Shown in pieces: positions 8,071-16,961 of a DNA stretch of 64,000 bases; the first letter of the stretch is position 1, and each line of letters opens with the position of its first letter. A model generated the notes under the pieces. The model was not told where the DNA came from. It was given only the letters and a program-made list of their open reading frames with translations, and searched no databases. Made by a program: the position numbers and the translations under genes. This stretch comes from Ruminococcus sp. (lineage in GTDB: Bacteria > Bacillota > Clostridia > Oscillospirales > Ruminococcaceae), in contig SVNP01000002.1 in NCBI GenBank assembly GCA_015066805.1, positions 62,001-126,000 on the forward strand, given 5' to 3'.

Positions 8071-9261
8071 ATGCCAAGTTATGCTTACACAGCGAAAGAC
8101 GCCGTCGGTAATATCCGTAAAGGCGTGATGGCTGCTGAGGATGAGCAGGAATTTCTGGCAAAAATCAGAGAAAAGGGAATGTATGTCACCGAATACAAGG
8201 AGCGGCGTACCGAGGTCAAGACGGTAAAGAAGTTCAAGACCCCCGAGCTTGCGTTCGCTACCCGTCAGATGGCGGCGATGCTGACATCCGGTCTGACCCT
8301 TGTTAAGGCACTGGACATTCTCTGCAGAGAGCAGGAGAGCGAAGCTGCCCGAAATGTATGGAGAGATGTGTACGAGAGCGTGCAGAAGGGTGAGTCCTTC
8401 TCCGATGCGCTGGAAGTACACGGCAGTGTGTTCCCCACGCTGATGACCTCAATGGTCGCCGCCGGTGAGTCCAGCGGTTCGCTGGATGTGATCATGCAGC
8501 GACTCAGTGACTACTACGCAAACCAGAACAAGATCTCCAACACCATCAAGAGCGCGATGGTTTACCCCATTATCCTGGGCGTTCTGACAATCGCTGTTGT
8601 TATCGGCGTTTTCGTGTTCATTATGCCTACCTTCGAGGATCTGTACGATGATCCTGCGGATATGCCCGGCCTGACCAGAGGCATGATGAACATCGGTAAG
8701 TTCCTTGTGGCGCGTTGGTACCTGGTGGTCGGCATCATAGTCGTGATCGCCTTCGTTACCATTTACGCATTGAAGCTCCCTGACGTGCGCGTCAAGTGGG
8801 ATCGGTTCATCATAAAGGGCCCCGGCTTCGGCAAGCTGGTCGTTAAGATCTATACTGCCCGTTTCGCACAGACAATGGCTTCCCTGTACTCCAGTGGTCT
8901 GCCCATGGTTGAGTGTCTGAAGCGTTCCGCCGATACCCTTTCCAACTCCTACATCTCCATGAAGTTCCGTGACATCGTGGACGAGGTGAAGAGTGGTGAG
9001 ACCCTCAGTGCCTCCATCCAGAGAGCCGATATCTTCGATTCCATGTTCTGCTCCATCATCTACGTCGGTGAGGAAGCCGGTGCATTGGATGACATCCTGG
9101 CAAAGACTGCCGAGTACTACGATGAAGAAGCGGACTCCGCTGTTAAGCGTCTGTGCTCCCTGTTGGAGCCTGTGATGCTGATTATCATGGGTATCGTCAT
9201 CGGTCTCGTCTGTGCAGCGTTCTTCCCCGCACTGTACGATTCCTTCGACAACATCGAGTAA
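8071..9261 (+). CDS. pilC: Type IV pilus inner-membrane platform protein PilC (T2SS-F family)
   Basis: 396 residues from the ATG at 8071, which follows AGGAGGTGG; upstream in-frame codons have no ribosome site and no family similarity. It opens with MPSYAYTAKDAVGNIRKG, the usual PilC/GspF N-terminus. Two T2SS-F repeats follow (about 65-190 and 265-385), with ATRQMAAMLTSGLTLVKAL and FAQTMASLYSSGLPMVECL marking their starts. Three hydrophobic helices lie near 168-190, 215-237 and 367-390. PilC is the membrane platform on which the PilB and PilT motors act. It leads the operon and is followed by a strong stem-loop. Confidence 0.93.
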   Translation: MPSYAYTAKDAVGNIRKGVMAAEDEQEFLAKIREKGMYVTEYKERRTEVKTVKKFKTPELAFATRQMAAMLTSGLTLVKALDILCREQESEAARNVWRDVYESVQKGESFSDALEVHGSVFPTLMTSMVAAGESSGSLDVIMQRLSDYYANQNKISNTIKSAMVYPIILGVLTIAVVIGVFVFIMPTFEDLYDDPADMPGLTRGMMNIGKFLVARWYLVVGIIVVIAFVTIYALKLPDVRVKWDRFIIKGPGFGKLVVKIYTARFAQTMASLYSSGLPMVECLKRSADTLSNSYISMKFRDIVDEVKSGETLSASIQRADIFDSMFCSIIYVGEEAGALDDILAKTAEYYDEEADSAVKRLCSLLEPVMLIIMGIVIGLVCAAFFPALYDSFDNIE

Positions 9262-9305
9262 ACCGAACCCCAAGGCTGCAATCAAACCATATGACAACAG
9301 GCCGA

Positions 9306-9331
9306 CCGTCTGCGGTAAGTGCCGCAGACGG
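9306..9331 (+). other. Intercistronic stem-loop after pilC
   Basis: A perfect 10-bp stem, CCGTCTGCGG/CCGCAGACGG, with a 6-nt loop and no T-tract, between pilC and the pilM-type gene. It is more likely an RNA-stability or processing element than a full terminator. Confidence 0.6.
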
Positions 9332-9375
9332 GCCTGCTGATCGTTTCAATTCAATCAGAGAGGTGGATTTCGTAA

Positions 9376-11040
9376 ATGCTTTCGTTTGATATTACCGACC
9401 GAAATATACGTATCATTAAGGGTACAGAGAGTGGCGGCAAGATCCGCATTCACTCCGCAGCAACCCTGAACCTGGAAGAAGAGGTTATCGTTAACGGCCA
9501 CGTCCGCGACGTGCCCCGTCTGGCAACCCTGATCAACCAGGTGCTGCGTACCAACAAGATGGCCGACAAGGAAGCCATCGTCAGCATCTCCTCCAACATG
9601 ACCATCTTCAAGGAGCTGCACATTCAGAAGGCCGCCAAGGAGCAGGACTTCATGAAAATGGTGCGTGCCGAGATGGCCGCTGCACTGGGTATTGATGATT
9701 CTTACTCCGTGTCTTACATCATCGTGGGCGATTCCGAGCAGCAGGAGGGTGCCGTAAAGATCCTGGCAACCGCCTGCCCCTACGAAGTGGTAGATTGCTA
9801 CAAGCGCGTGTTCAACATGCTGCAGCTCTCCCTCCGCTCCGTTATGATCGGCTGCAACTGCATCACCAAGGTTCTGCTGGCTGACACCAAGGTCAAGTCC
9901 AAGATGCCTCTGCTGGCAGTGCAGATCGACAACAACTTTATCTCCCTGAACCTGTACGAGAACGGACAGCTTTCCTTCTCCCGTTTCGCTTCTATCTCCG
10001 CAGAAGACTACGACGACTCCGAGGATTACGTATTTGAGGCAGTTAACGAGAACATCTTCCGTATGCTGCAGTTCCAGAAGAGTAAGTCTGACGGCGATTC
10101 TATCGAGAACGTGATCTTCTACGGTGATACCCGTGAGTATGTCCGTCTGACCAATGAGCTGGAGAAGATGGGCATCCGTACCAGCATCATCAACGTGCCT
10201 CCGCAGATCCACGGCTACGAGAACCTGGAGTTCTCCTCCTACGCAAACGCCATCGGCGCAATGTTCAAGCGTAATAAGGAGACCGAGCGCATCAACCTGC
10301 TGGAGACCGATACCGTCAACAACAACAAGATCAAGTCCAATTCTTCCTACTACGTTCTGCTGGTAGGCAGCCTGGTGGCTTCCATTGCAATCTGCGGTGT
10401 GGCTTACATGGTGCTGGCTCTCCAGAACAAGAGCGTGGAGAAGGACATTAAGGAGATCGCTGACAAGAAGGGCAGCGCACTGGCACAGGATCTGGAAGCA
10501 CAGCTCAACGACCTGACTGCCCTTTCCAAGAGCGTGAACGCCTATAAGGATGGCGTAAATGATGCCTACCAGGCATATCTCAGCCGTCCCTATGTGCTCT
10601 CCGAGGATTACACCCAACTGGAAGAAACCATCAAGAAGGTGGTTATGGATACCCATAAGGAGCTGGCCGATAAGGACGAGAACCTGAAGGGTGACGATCC
10701 CGATTACAGCGAGTACTATGTCATCGACAGCATGAACTACGAAGATGGTAAGATGAAGATCGAGCTGAAGGCTAAGGCAGAGGATCTGCCCCTGCAGACC
10801 ATTCCCGCAAACCTGATTCAGGCTCTGCGTGCAAGAGATGACGTTTATTACGTTGCATATGAAGGCTACACTCTTGTGAAAGAGGTCACTACCTCCGATA
10901 AGACCACCGTGGACGAAGAGGGCAACACCATCTCCGCCGGCGAAGAAGTGGAAAAGGAATACATCACTATGTCTCTGACTGTTGAGATGAAGGGTGACGG
11001 CGTAGCATATACTGAACAAGAGGAGGTACCGTTCAAATGA
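9376..11040 (+). CDS. PilM-PilN-like fusion, type IV pilus alignment protein
   Basis: 554 residues. Residues 1 to about 300 look like the actin-like PilM fold, with MLSFDITDRNIRIIKG at the N-terminus and AIVSISSNMTIFKELHI. A single membrane helix follows at about 325-348 (YYVLLVGSLVASIAICGVAY). After it comes a helical, Lys/Glu/Asp-rich coiled-coil region (about 350-420) and a small alpha/beta domain, the layout of PilN. In most bacteria PilM (cytoplasmic) and PilN (membrane) are separate partners; here they appear as one chain. The frame is continuous and the next gene overlaps by four bases, so this is not an obvious sequencing artefact. AGAGGTGG lies 11 bases before the ATG. The fusion call is inferred from length and topology. 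Confidence 0.82.
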   Translation: MLSFDITDRNIRIIKGTESGGKIRIHSAATLNLEEEVIVNGHVRDVPRLATLINQVLRTNKMADKEAIVSISSNMTIFKELHIQKAAKEQDFMKMVRAEMAAALGIDDSYSVSYIIVGDSEQQEGAVKILATACPYEVVDCYKRVFNMLQLSLRSVMIGCNCITKVLLADTKVKSKMPLLAVQIDNNFISLNLYENGQLSFSRFASISAEDYDDSEDYVFEAVNENIFRMLQFQKSKSDGDSIENVIFYGDTREYVRLTNELEKMGIRTSIINVPPQIHGYENLEFSSYANAIGAMFKRNKETERINLLETDTVNNNKIKSNSSYYVLLVGSLVASIAICGVAYMVLALQNKSVEKDIKEIADKKGSALAQDLEAQLNDLTALSKSVNAYKDGVNDAYQAYLSRPYVLSEDYTQLEETIKKVVMDTHKELADKDENLKGDDPDYSEYYVIDSMNYEDGKMKIELKAKAEDLPLQTIPANLIQALRARDDVYYVAYEGYTLVKEVTTSDKTTVDEEGNTISAGEEVEKEYITMSLTVEMKGDGVAYTEQEEVPFK

Positions 11041-11921
11041 AACTCGGATATCGTGATAGAATCATTCTTCTCGTCGTAATGGTGATCGTCGTGTTCGCCA
11101 TCGGCATCTTCGCATTCATCAAGCCCCAGTGGGAAAAGCTGGATAAGAACAAGACGCAGTTGGAAACCGATGAGGCAGCCTGGACTCTTAAGATGACAGA
11201 CTTTGACCGCATCAACACCATCCGCGACACCATTGACGAGCGTTACAACGAAGCTCTGACCCTCTGCGAGGGCTTCACCGATGAGATGGATTCCACCGAG
11301 CTGGACCAGTTCCTGCAGGAGAAGTTCATGAACATCGAAAAGCACATCAAGAACGATGTAGAGCTGGTTGGCGGTTCCACTATCTCTGATCTGGGCACCG
11401 CAACTCTGGCATACTACTACTACACCCCCAGCATCGTGACCTACCCCCTGTACGAGGCAGCCGATTTTGATGGTTCTCTGGAGAAGGAAGCTGCTCTCAA
11501 GTGCAAGGAGTCCATCATCCTGTCTTCCCGTTCCAGCCAGATCGTCGGCAACGGCAACGCAAAGCTGGCATTCAAGATCAACAAGCAGGATACCATGGAT
11601 CTCATCGACGCTGTCCGCAAGTACGCTACCGACAACAAGGACGCTATGCTGCTGAAGGCTGTTCAGATCACTGATTTTGACTTCAACGGCGAGCCCCTGG
11701 AGCGTGACGACGACGGCAACATCGTGGGCGAGCCCCCCAAGCCTGAAGACGGCGAGGCTGAGCTGGAGCCCGATGAGTACGGCTACACTGAAGTAACGTT
11801 TGACTTCCAGGTCTACTACATTCAGGAGCCCACCAAGCCCGACACCGGCAAAGCTTATGATAAGAGCATCTGGGACGGTGAAGGCTGGAGAACCTACGTT
11901 TCTGAAAAAACGGCCCAATGA
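11037..11921 (+). CDS. PilO-like type IV pilus assembly protein
   Basis: 294 residues, starting within the stop of the preceding gene (ATGA overlap), which implies translational coupling. A short cytoplasmic N-terminus is followed by one membrane helix (about 9-28). Then come IKPQWEKLDKNKTQLETDE, a coiled coil, and an alpha/beta external domain. This is the topology of PilO, which pairs with PilN to link the PilM ring to the envelope. Sequence similarity to named PilO proteins is weak; the call rests on topology and on its place after a pilM-pilN unit. A Pro/Glu-rich insert lies near residues 230-260. Confidence 0.78.
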   Translation: MKLGYRDRIILLVVMVIVVFAIGIFAFIKPQWEKLDKNKTQLETDEAAWTLKMTDFDRINTIRDTIDERYNEALTLCEGFTDEMDSTELDQFLQEKFMNIEKHIKNDVELVGGSTISDLGTATLAYYYYTPSIVTYPLYEAADFDGSLEKEAALKCKESIILSSRSSQIVGNGNAKLAFKINKQDTMDLIDAVRKYATDNKDAMLLKAVQITDFDFNGEPLERDDDGNIVGEPPKPEDGEAELEPDEYGYTEVTFDFQVYYIQEPTKPDTGKAYDKSIWDGEGWRTYVSEKTAQ

Positions 11922-11927
11922 CGCGGA

Positions 11928-11953
11928 AAGCCTTCTTGTATACAGGAAGGCTT
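11928..11953 (+). other. Intercistronic hairpin after pilO
   Basis: AAGCCTTCTTGTA and TACAGGAAGGCTT form a near-perfect hairpin with one wobble pair. No T-run follows. It separates the alignment genes from the large anchored protein. Confidence 0.55.
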
Positions 11954-11979
11954 CCCACACTTGAAAGGTGGTTTCACTT

Positions 11980-14919
11980 ATGGAACAAAATATGAAGAAA
12001 GGGAGAGTCAAGGGTACAGTCCTCTTTACCGTTGTCGCCGTGATGATGGTACTTGTGGTCTTCCTTATGTCCACGCTGATTCTGACTACATCTGCCCAGC
12101 GCCGAACCTACTATACCTACTTTGAGACGCAGGCCCAGTATGCCGCCACGGCAGCTCTGGAAACTGTGCAGAACTCTGTGTATTCCAATGAGGGTTTCTT
12201 CACCTGGATGACCAACGAAGCAAAGAACATCGGCGATGTGGCTACCATGGATGTGAACTTCGAGAATACAACCATTCCGATTTCGCAGACCAAAGAAGTG
12301 AACGGTAAAACCGTTCGGTTTGTTACTTGTGAGATCCGCAGACTGGATGACGATTACTACTGGGATGAGAAAAACGTCCGTATCGTAAGCCGTCGTACAT
12401 GGCAGATCTCCGCTACCGCAATGGTAGGCACCGGATCTCAGGCTGCTGAGTGCGTGCAGGCCTTCGTTGTGTACGAGCCTGTCCGTGAGCGTCTGGGTCA
12501 GCCCGACAATGCCGGCGTTAAGTGGACCGGTATCGCAGAGGGCTCCGGCGACGGCGAAGGTGCCGGCGTGTTTGCCTCTACCTTCAACAGCGGCAACGAT
12601 AACGTTTCCGTTTTCGGCCCCGTGTTCTCCGTGGGCGATGCTCCTCTGGGTCGTACCAAGTACCCCACCAACCTTTGGGAAGCAACCTCTATTGCTAACG
12701 AAGGTATCTATGTGGGCCGTGTGGTCTTTACCGACTCCATGATGCTGAATACAACTAAGTACGTGACCGTTCAGAACGCCTTTGAGGGCCTGGAGGTCTA
12801 CGGCAACTTTGTTGTCAACAACTATATGCATATCCAGTCCAAGCAAACACCTGCTCCCACACAGTATAACGAGCTTGGATACGTTTATGTGGATGGTATG
12901 CTGGCTGTGACCGGTGGTGCATTCTCCATCGGCGGCGTTTCCAAGCAGGAGAACATAACTGTCGGCAACGAGCAGCATGTGAACCTGTATGCAGGTGCGA
13001 TCACTGCTTCCAAGCCTTTGACCGTGAATGGCGATATTTTCCTGCATGAGCCTACCCTGAAGTCTTCCTTCTCCGATACCGGTCTGACCTATCTGGCCGC
13101 TTTTGTGGAGCAGAACGTGCAGAAAGCAAACTACAAGCACAAGGGCTACGCAGGCGGCGACCTCATCTGCGCCAACAGCGAGTTTGTCATTGATGGCAAC
13201 CGTGCTCCCAGTGTGGGCGGCGATTTCATCATGACTAACCCAGACTCCAAGCTGACTGTGCAGGGCAATGGCGATACCAAGATCGGCGGTGCTCTGATTT
13301 GTGCCGGTGAGCTGATCATGAACGCTTCCAAGTCCATTACCGCAGCAGGCGGTGTGTACGTTGATCCTACCAAGGTCACCGTATTCCAGAATCTTTCCAT
13401 CAACGGTGTGCAGTTTACCAACCAGGATACCGTTGAACAGATCACCACCAAGCTGGTTCAGGCTTGCAAGAACGCTTCGGGCGCACAGGCAAGCTACGAT
13501 CTGGACGGCGATGGTCAGGTGACAAACACCGATCTTCACAAGAATACCTACAACAACGCTGTTGTAGAGAGCCTCGGTGCAATGTCCTTCATCTACAAGG
13601 ATGGTACCACCGAGAACGAGCAGTACACCAGCCTGGTCAGCGAGATGCTCAACTGCGAGCAGACCTATCATGATGCCGATGGCAACGAGAAGAAGGTAAA
13701 GGTTGGTCTTTATCCCTTCTGCAGCCGTCTGGATGAGATCTTTATGACCTACATCCGCTGGGATCTGGCTTCCGAGAATGAGGCAACCGCAAGAGGCTAC
13801 CTCAACACCGATGAGCTGATCAAGGAGAGTAAGGCTGCTGGTCACACTTGGGATGTCAAGGAAAAGACCGACGGCACCACCAAGATCTATGTGCCCTACA
13901 CCACCACTCTCAACGAGAAGGAGCATGGTTTTATCGGCGAGATCGAAACCGGTGATAACTCCAAGCTGCATTATGCCGGCGCTTATGATACCGACACCGA
14001 GCTGCCCGGCGGCCAGCCTGCACTCGTTTTCTCTCAGCCCGGTACTTTGACGACTCAGACCTATTACTACCATGATAAGGATGGCAAGCCCGCAAATGGC
14101 ACCGTGAACAATGCAGTGTACATTGATACAAGCTGCGTGCTGGACTTTACCCAGAACAGCAATGACTGGCTGAATCTGGCCAACAACAACGGTACCATTT
14201 ATGTGGATCCTTCCGTAAACGGCTACTCCTCCGAGAATCCTCTGGTTATCTGGATCAAGGGTTCCTTTAGCAACGGGCGCCTGAACATTCTGGTCAACAA
14301 TACCTATGATTCCGTTCAGGGCAGCTACTATGCAGATCTGAACACATTCACCGACCGTGATCAGGTTGTTATCTACTGGGATGACAACTTCTATGCACAG
14401 AAGGGTAACTTCTACACCACCGGTTCCTACCACGCAGTTACCGTTGATAAGGAACTGGATTATGTGGCTAACCCCTACTATCCCGGTACTGCTTCCTGGA
14501 CAGCTCTGCCCGCAGGCCCCGAGAAGTATAAGTTTGAGTACATCCCCAACACCACCATCTATATGGATGCTACCAAGACCGGATCCTATGAGCTGCAGAA
14601 TAACTCCTTTATCTCTGCGTTCGTGATCTCTCCCTATGCTTCTCTCAGCATGCCCGCAGCAGGCGATCTGCAGGTGAAGACCACCTACCGTGAGTATCAC
14701 GCATCTGATGAGCTGTATTCGCAGGATTACGCCAACAACATCTGTCTCATTGCAATCGGTGGCTTTATTCTGGATGACTTCTGGACCAACAACGCATCCT
14801 ACATGGTATATGCAACCGATGGCAACAGACCCAAGCCCTATGGCGATGAAGCAAAGCCCGGTGAGGAGCTGGATGCTGAAGGCGACTTCCTGATCAGCGA
14901 CTTCTTCACCCCCGCTTGA
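11980..14919 (+). CDS. Large membrane-anchored beta-repeat protein of the type IV pilus operon (PilX-like N-terminus)
   Basis: 979 residues from the ATG at 11980, nine bases after TTGAAAGGTGG; an upstream GTG overlaps that site. MKKGRVKGTVLF leads into one hydrophobic helix (about 14-37) and then a helical stretch with TSAQRRTYYTYFETQAQYAA, like PilX/minor pilins that lack a prepilin peptide. Residues about 260-470 contain repeated short turns rich in G-D-x-x (YVDGMLAVTGGAF, TVNGDIFL, SVGGDFIMTNP, KIGGALICAGELIM), suggesting a beta-solenoid like bactofilins or adhesins. One EF-hand-like loop, DLDGDGQVTNTDL, lies near 507. The C-terminal third is Tyr/Asn/Thr-rich. It lies between pilO and two minor pilins, so it may be the pilus-associated adhesin. 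I do not recognise a named family. Confidence 0.8.
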   Translation: MEQNMKKGRVKGTVLFTVVAVMMVLVVFLMSTLILTTSAQRRTYYTYFETQAQYAATAALETVQNSVYSNEGFFTWMTNEAKNIGDVATMDVNFENTTIPISQTKEVNGKTVRFVTCEIRRLDDDYYWDEKNVRIVSRRTWQISATAMVGTGSQAAECVQAFVVYEPVRERLGQPDNAGVKWTGIAEGSGDGEGAGVFASTFNSGNDNVSVFGPVFSVGDAPLGRTKYPTNLWEATSIANEGIYVGRVVFTDSMMLNTTKYVTVQNAFEGLEVYGNFVVNNYMHIQSKQTPAPTQYNELGYVYVDGMLAVTGGAFSIGGVSKQENITVGNEQHVNLYAGAITASKPLTVNGDIFLHEPTLKSSFSDTGLTYLAAFVEQNVQKANYKHKGYAGGDLICANSEFVIDGNRAPSVGGDFIMTNPDSKLTVQGNGDTKIGGALICAGELIMNASKSITAAGGVYVDPTKVTVFQNLSINGVQFTNQDTVEQITTKLVQACKNASGAQASYDLDGDGQVTNTDLHKNTYNNAVVESLGAMSFIYKDGTTENEQYTSLVSEMLNCEQTYHDADGNEKKVKVGLYPFCSRLDEIFMTYIRWDLASENEATARGYLNTDELIKESKAAGHTWDVKEKTDGTTKIYVPYTTTLNEKEHGFIGEIETGDNSKLHYAGAYDTDTELPGGQPALVFSQPGTLTTQTYYYHDKDGKPANGTVNNAVYIDTSCVLDFTQNSNDWLNLANNNGTIYVDPSVNGYSSENPLVIWIKGSFSNGRLNILVNNTYDSVQGSYYADLNTFTDRDQVVIYWDDNFYAQKGNFYTTGSYHAVTVDKELDYVANPYYPGTASWTALPAGPEKYKFEYIPNTTIYMDATKTGSYELQNNSFISAFVISPYASLSMPAAGDLQVKTTYREYHASDELYSQDYANNICLIAIGGFILDDFWTNNASYMVYATDGNRPKPYGDEAKPGEELDAEGDFLISDFFTPA

Positions 14920-14935
14920 GAAATGAGGTGATCCG

Positions 14936-15715
14936 ATGAAACGCTTAAAAGGTATGACGCTCCTTGAGATCGTCATCTCAATTGGTATCTTTGCACTTCT
15001 TTCTCTGCTGATCGTACAGTGCATTACCTCTATTAACGTGATCATCCGACGCACCACTGATATGAACGAGCGTATCTATCAGGAAAAGGTGTATGTGAAT
15101 ACCCACCAAACGGCATTCATGGATGATGTACAGTCCTACGAAGCAAATGCGACCTCGCTTTCCGTTCAGTACGGCACCTTTGAAGCCTACCCTGTGGTGC
15201 AAGCCGTGGAGCGTGTAACCAAGAATGACGGCAGCCAGGAGGCCATTGACCGTGACACTCGTCTGGACAGTAATCTCCACTTCCGTTTCCTGGAGTTCGG
15301 TGGCGCTCGTGCTCAAAGTGCTAGCGAAGAAAATGGCACCGGTTTTATTACCCTGGAAGCAAGGGGCGGCAGCGTGCCTGAGATCGTCAGTGTAACGGTT
15401 AAGGGCGGCGGCACCCAGCAGGTGTATATGCCCGGTACAACCAACCCCATTCAGCAGTATGTGCTCACCGCAGCACAGTTGGATGGCGGTGACGGCAAAT
15501 TCTCGGATGGTGAGCAGATGTTCCGTGTGGATATGCCTGAAACGACCTCCGTTGTCATTATTGACTGGGTTTTGCTCCGTAACGGCAAGGAAGAGACTGC
15601 ACAGTCCATTCATACCTTCCCACAGAACCGTCTGACTGCCGGCGGCACCTACGAGACCGTGGGTAAGGCGACCGCTTATTTCTACGATGGCCGTGCATTC
15701 GGTATCGCGAAATGA
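14936..15715 (+). CDS. Minor pseudopilin with type IV prepilin signal
   Basis: 259 residues. MKRLKG is a short basic leader. Cleavage by prepilin peptidase is expected after G6, giving MTLLEIVISIGIFALLSLL with the conserved Glu at +5. The rest is a beta-rich globular domain without clear homology. A ribosome site, GAGGTG, precedes the ATG. The next gene begins after it with a small gap; an alternative in-frame start would overlap the stop. Such proteins prime pilus assembly or sit at the tip, and this one belongs with the adjoining minor pilin. Confidence 0.87.
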   Translation: MKRLKGMTLLEIVISIGIFALLSLLIVQCITSINVIIRRTTDMNERIYQEKVYVNTHQTAFMDDVQSYEANATSLSVQYGTFEAYPVVQAVERVTKNDGSQEAIDRDTRLDSNLHFRFLEFGGARAQSASEENGTGFITLEARGGSVPEIVSVTVKGGGTQQVYMPGTTNPIQQYVLTAAQLDGGDGKFSDGEQMFRVDMPETTSVVIIDWVLLRNGKEETAQSIHTFPQNRLTAGGTYETVGKATAYFYDGRAFGIAK

Positions 15716-15747
15716 AAAGTGTTAAATCTGAAGAAAGGAGTGACGGT

Positions 15748-16893
15748 ATGAAGAAACGTTTATCGGCTTTTACACTGATCGAAACCATTATCGTTATGGC
15801 GATCTTTTCCATGATCATGTTCAGTGTAATGCAGCTGATGGATCCTGTTTCAAAGTATTTTGTCAGAGGCTCCAACTTTGAAAACTCTACTGCTTGCCTG
15901 GATAATATGCGTCGCTGCATCGAGGGTAACCTGATGTATGCCGACCGTATCCATACATACGCAGGCTACGAGCCCTATCACTACACTGCCGGTGAAATGG
16001 ATGTGGATGGTGACGGCACTGCTGATATTACCGGTGTCATGACCTCCACCTACGAACCCAGTGCTGTGCTGAAGGCACAGGTCAGTGATTTTCACAGTAA
16101 GTTCTTTGACAAGCGTGTCTGCTTTGATGCTGCCGGTACCATTTATGTGCTCTGCTTCGATAACACCCAGATCATCAGTGATGATGGCCTGAAGACTGTG
16201 GCAAGCCTGACGGATTACAACGACCTGCAGCTCAATCAGGGCAAGATCCTGCTCTATGGCTTCCACTACGGTATCACACCCCAGGGTGATGGTACTGTGG
16301 CCTACTGGCTGGATGTGGATAACCCCACCATCACCCAGTGGACTGTGAACCAGAAGCTGTACGGCAACTTCGATTACACCTTCTATCTCGGTGTAAACGG
16401 CGAAAAAGATGACGGTGCAGGCAACACCGTTGCCATCACCGACCCCTCTGAACTGCTGTCTTCTTATACTATGGAATTTAAAGACTGTAAGGTACATATC
16501 AAGGTCGGCGAGGTCAAACGCAGCAAGGATGGCGGTCTGGAGCGCAACAGTCAGTCTGCAAGCTACCAGAACACCTATGCTTCTTTTATCTTAAGGAATG
16601 CATTGCAGAGAGAATTGACAAAAGAAGACGCTGTCGAAACAAATTACACCAACATTGCGCAGAACGATATCAAGATCAATTATGATCCCACCAAGAACTA
16701 CAAGGATATTACCGCATATACCCGTACTGCTCTGCCTCAGGTGGAGAACCTGATGACGATGGGCGGCCCCGGTGCAGCAGCATATGATGCGATCTCCACA
16801 GGCAACCCCGTCAGCAGCTTCTACTTCATCTTCACCACGCCGGATTCCTGCACAAACGTGGATCCCGCACAGTGGGGTATTACCGTATCCTGA
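15748..16893 (+). CDS. Minor pilin with type IV prepilin signal
   Basis: 381 residues from the ATG at 15748, after GAAAGGAG. The upstream ATG at 15712 would add twelve residues ahead of the prepilin leader. The leader MKKRLSA precedes FTLIETIIVMAIFSMIM. The residue before the cleavage site is Ala rather than the usual Gly, which prepilin peptidases often tolerate poorly. Glu is at +5. The long C-terminal domain (about 45-381) includes a DVDGDGTADITG calcium-type loop near residue 88. It is last of the forward genes before the converging prepilin peptidase. A tip or adhesive role is inferred from its size. Confidence 0.85.
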   Translation: MKKRLSAFTLIETIIVMAIFSMIMFSVMQLMDPVSKYFVRGSNFENSTACLDNMRRCIEGNLMYADRIHTYAGYEPYHYTAGEMDVDGDGTADITGVMTSTYEPSAVLKAQVSDFHSKFFDKRVCFDAAGTIYVLCFDNTQIISDDGLKTVASLTDYNDLQLNQGKILLYGFHYGITPQGDGTVAYWLDVDNPTITQWTVNQKLYGNFDYTFYLGVNGEKDDGAGNTVAITDPSELLSSYTMEFKDCKVHIKVGEVKRSKDGGLERNSQSASYQNTYASFILRNALQRELTKEDAVETNYTNIAQNDIKINYDPTKNYKDITAYTRTALPQVENLMTMGGPGAAAYDAISTGNPVSSFYFIFTTPDSCTNVDPAQWGITVS

Positions 16894-16920
16894 AAGGCAA
16901 ACACAAGCACATGAATCAAC

Positions 16921-16955
16921 AAGAAAGGCAGCCGGTGTTGCCGGCTGCCTTCTTT
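16921..16955. terminator. Bidirectional terminator between minor pilin and prepilin peptidase
   Basis: GGCAGCCGG and CCGGCTGCC form the core stem, flanked by AAGAAA and TTCTTT, so both converging transcripts end in a U-rich tail. Confidence 0.78.
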
Positions 16956-16961
16956 CATGTA

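Noticed and set aside
11974-15057. Very long minus-strand open frame (over 1000 codons) opposite the large pilus protein
   Set aside because: It mirrors real plus-strand genes with strong codon bias, has no ribosome site or domain, and spans a gene boundary. Similar long antisense frames opposite argJ, argH, pilB and PL11 were rejected for the same reason.
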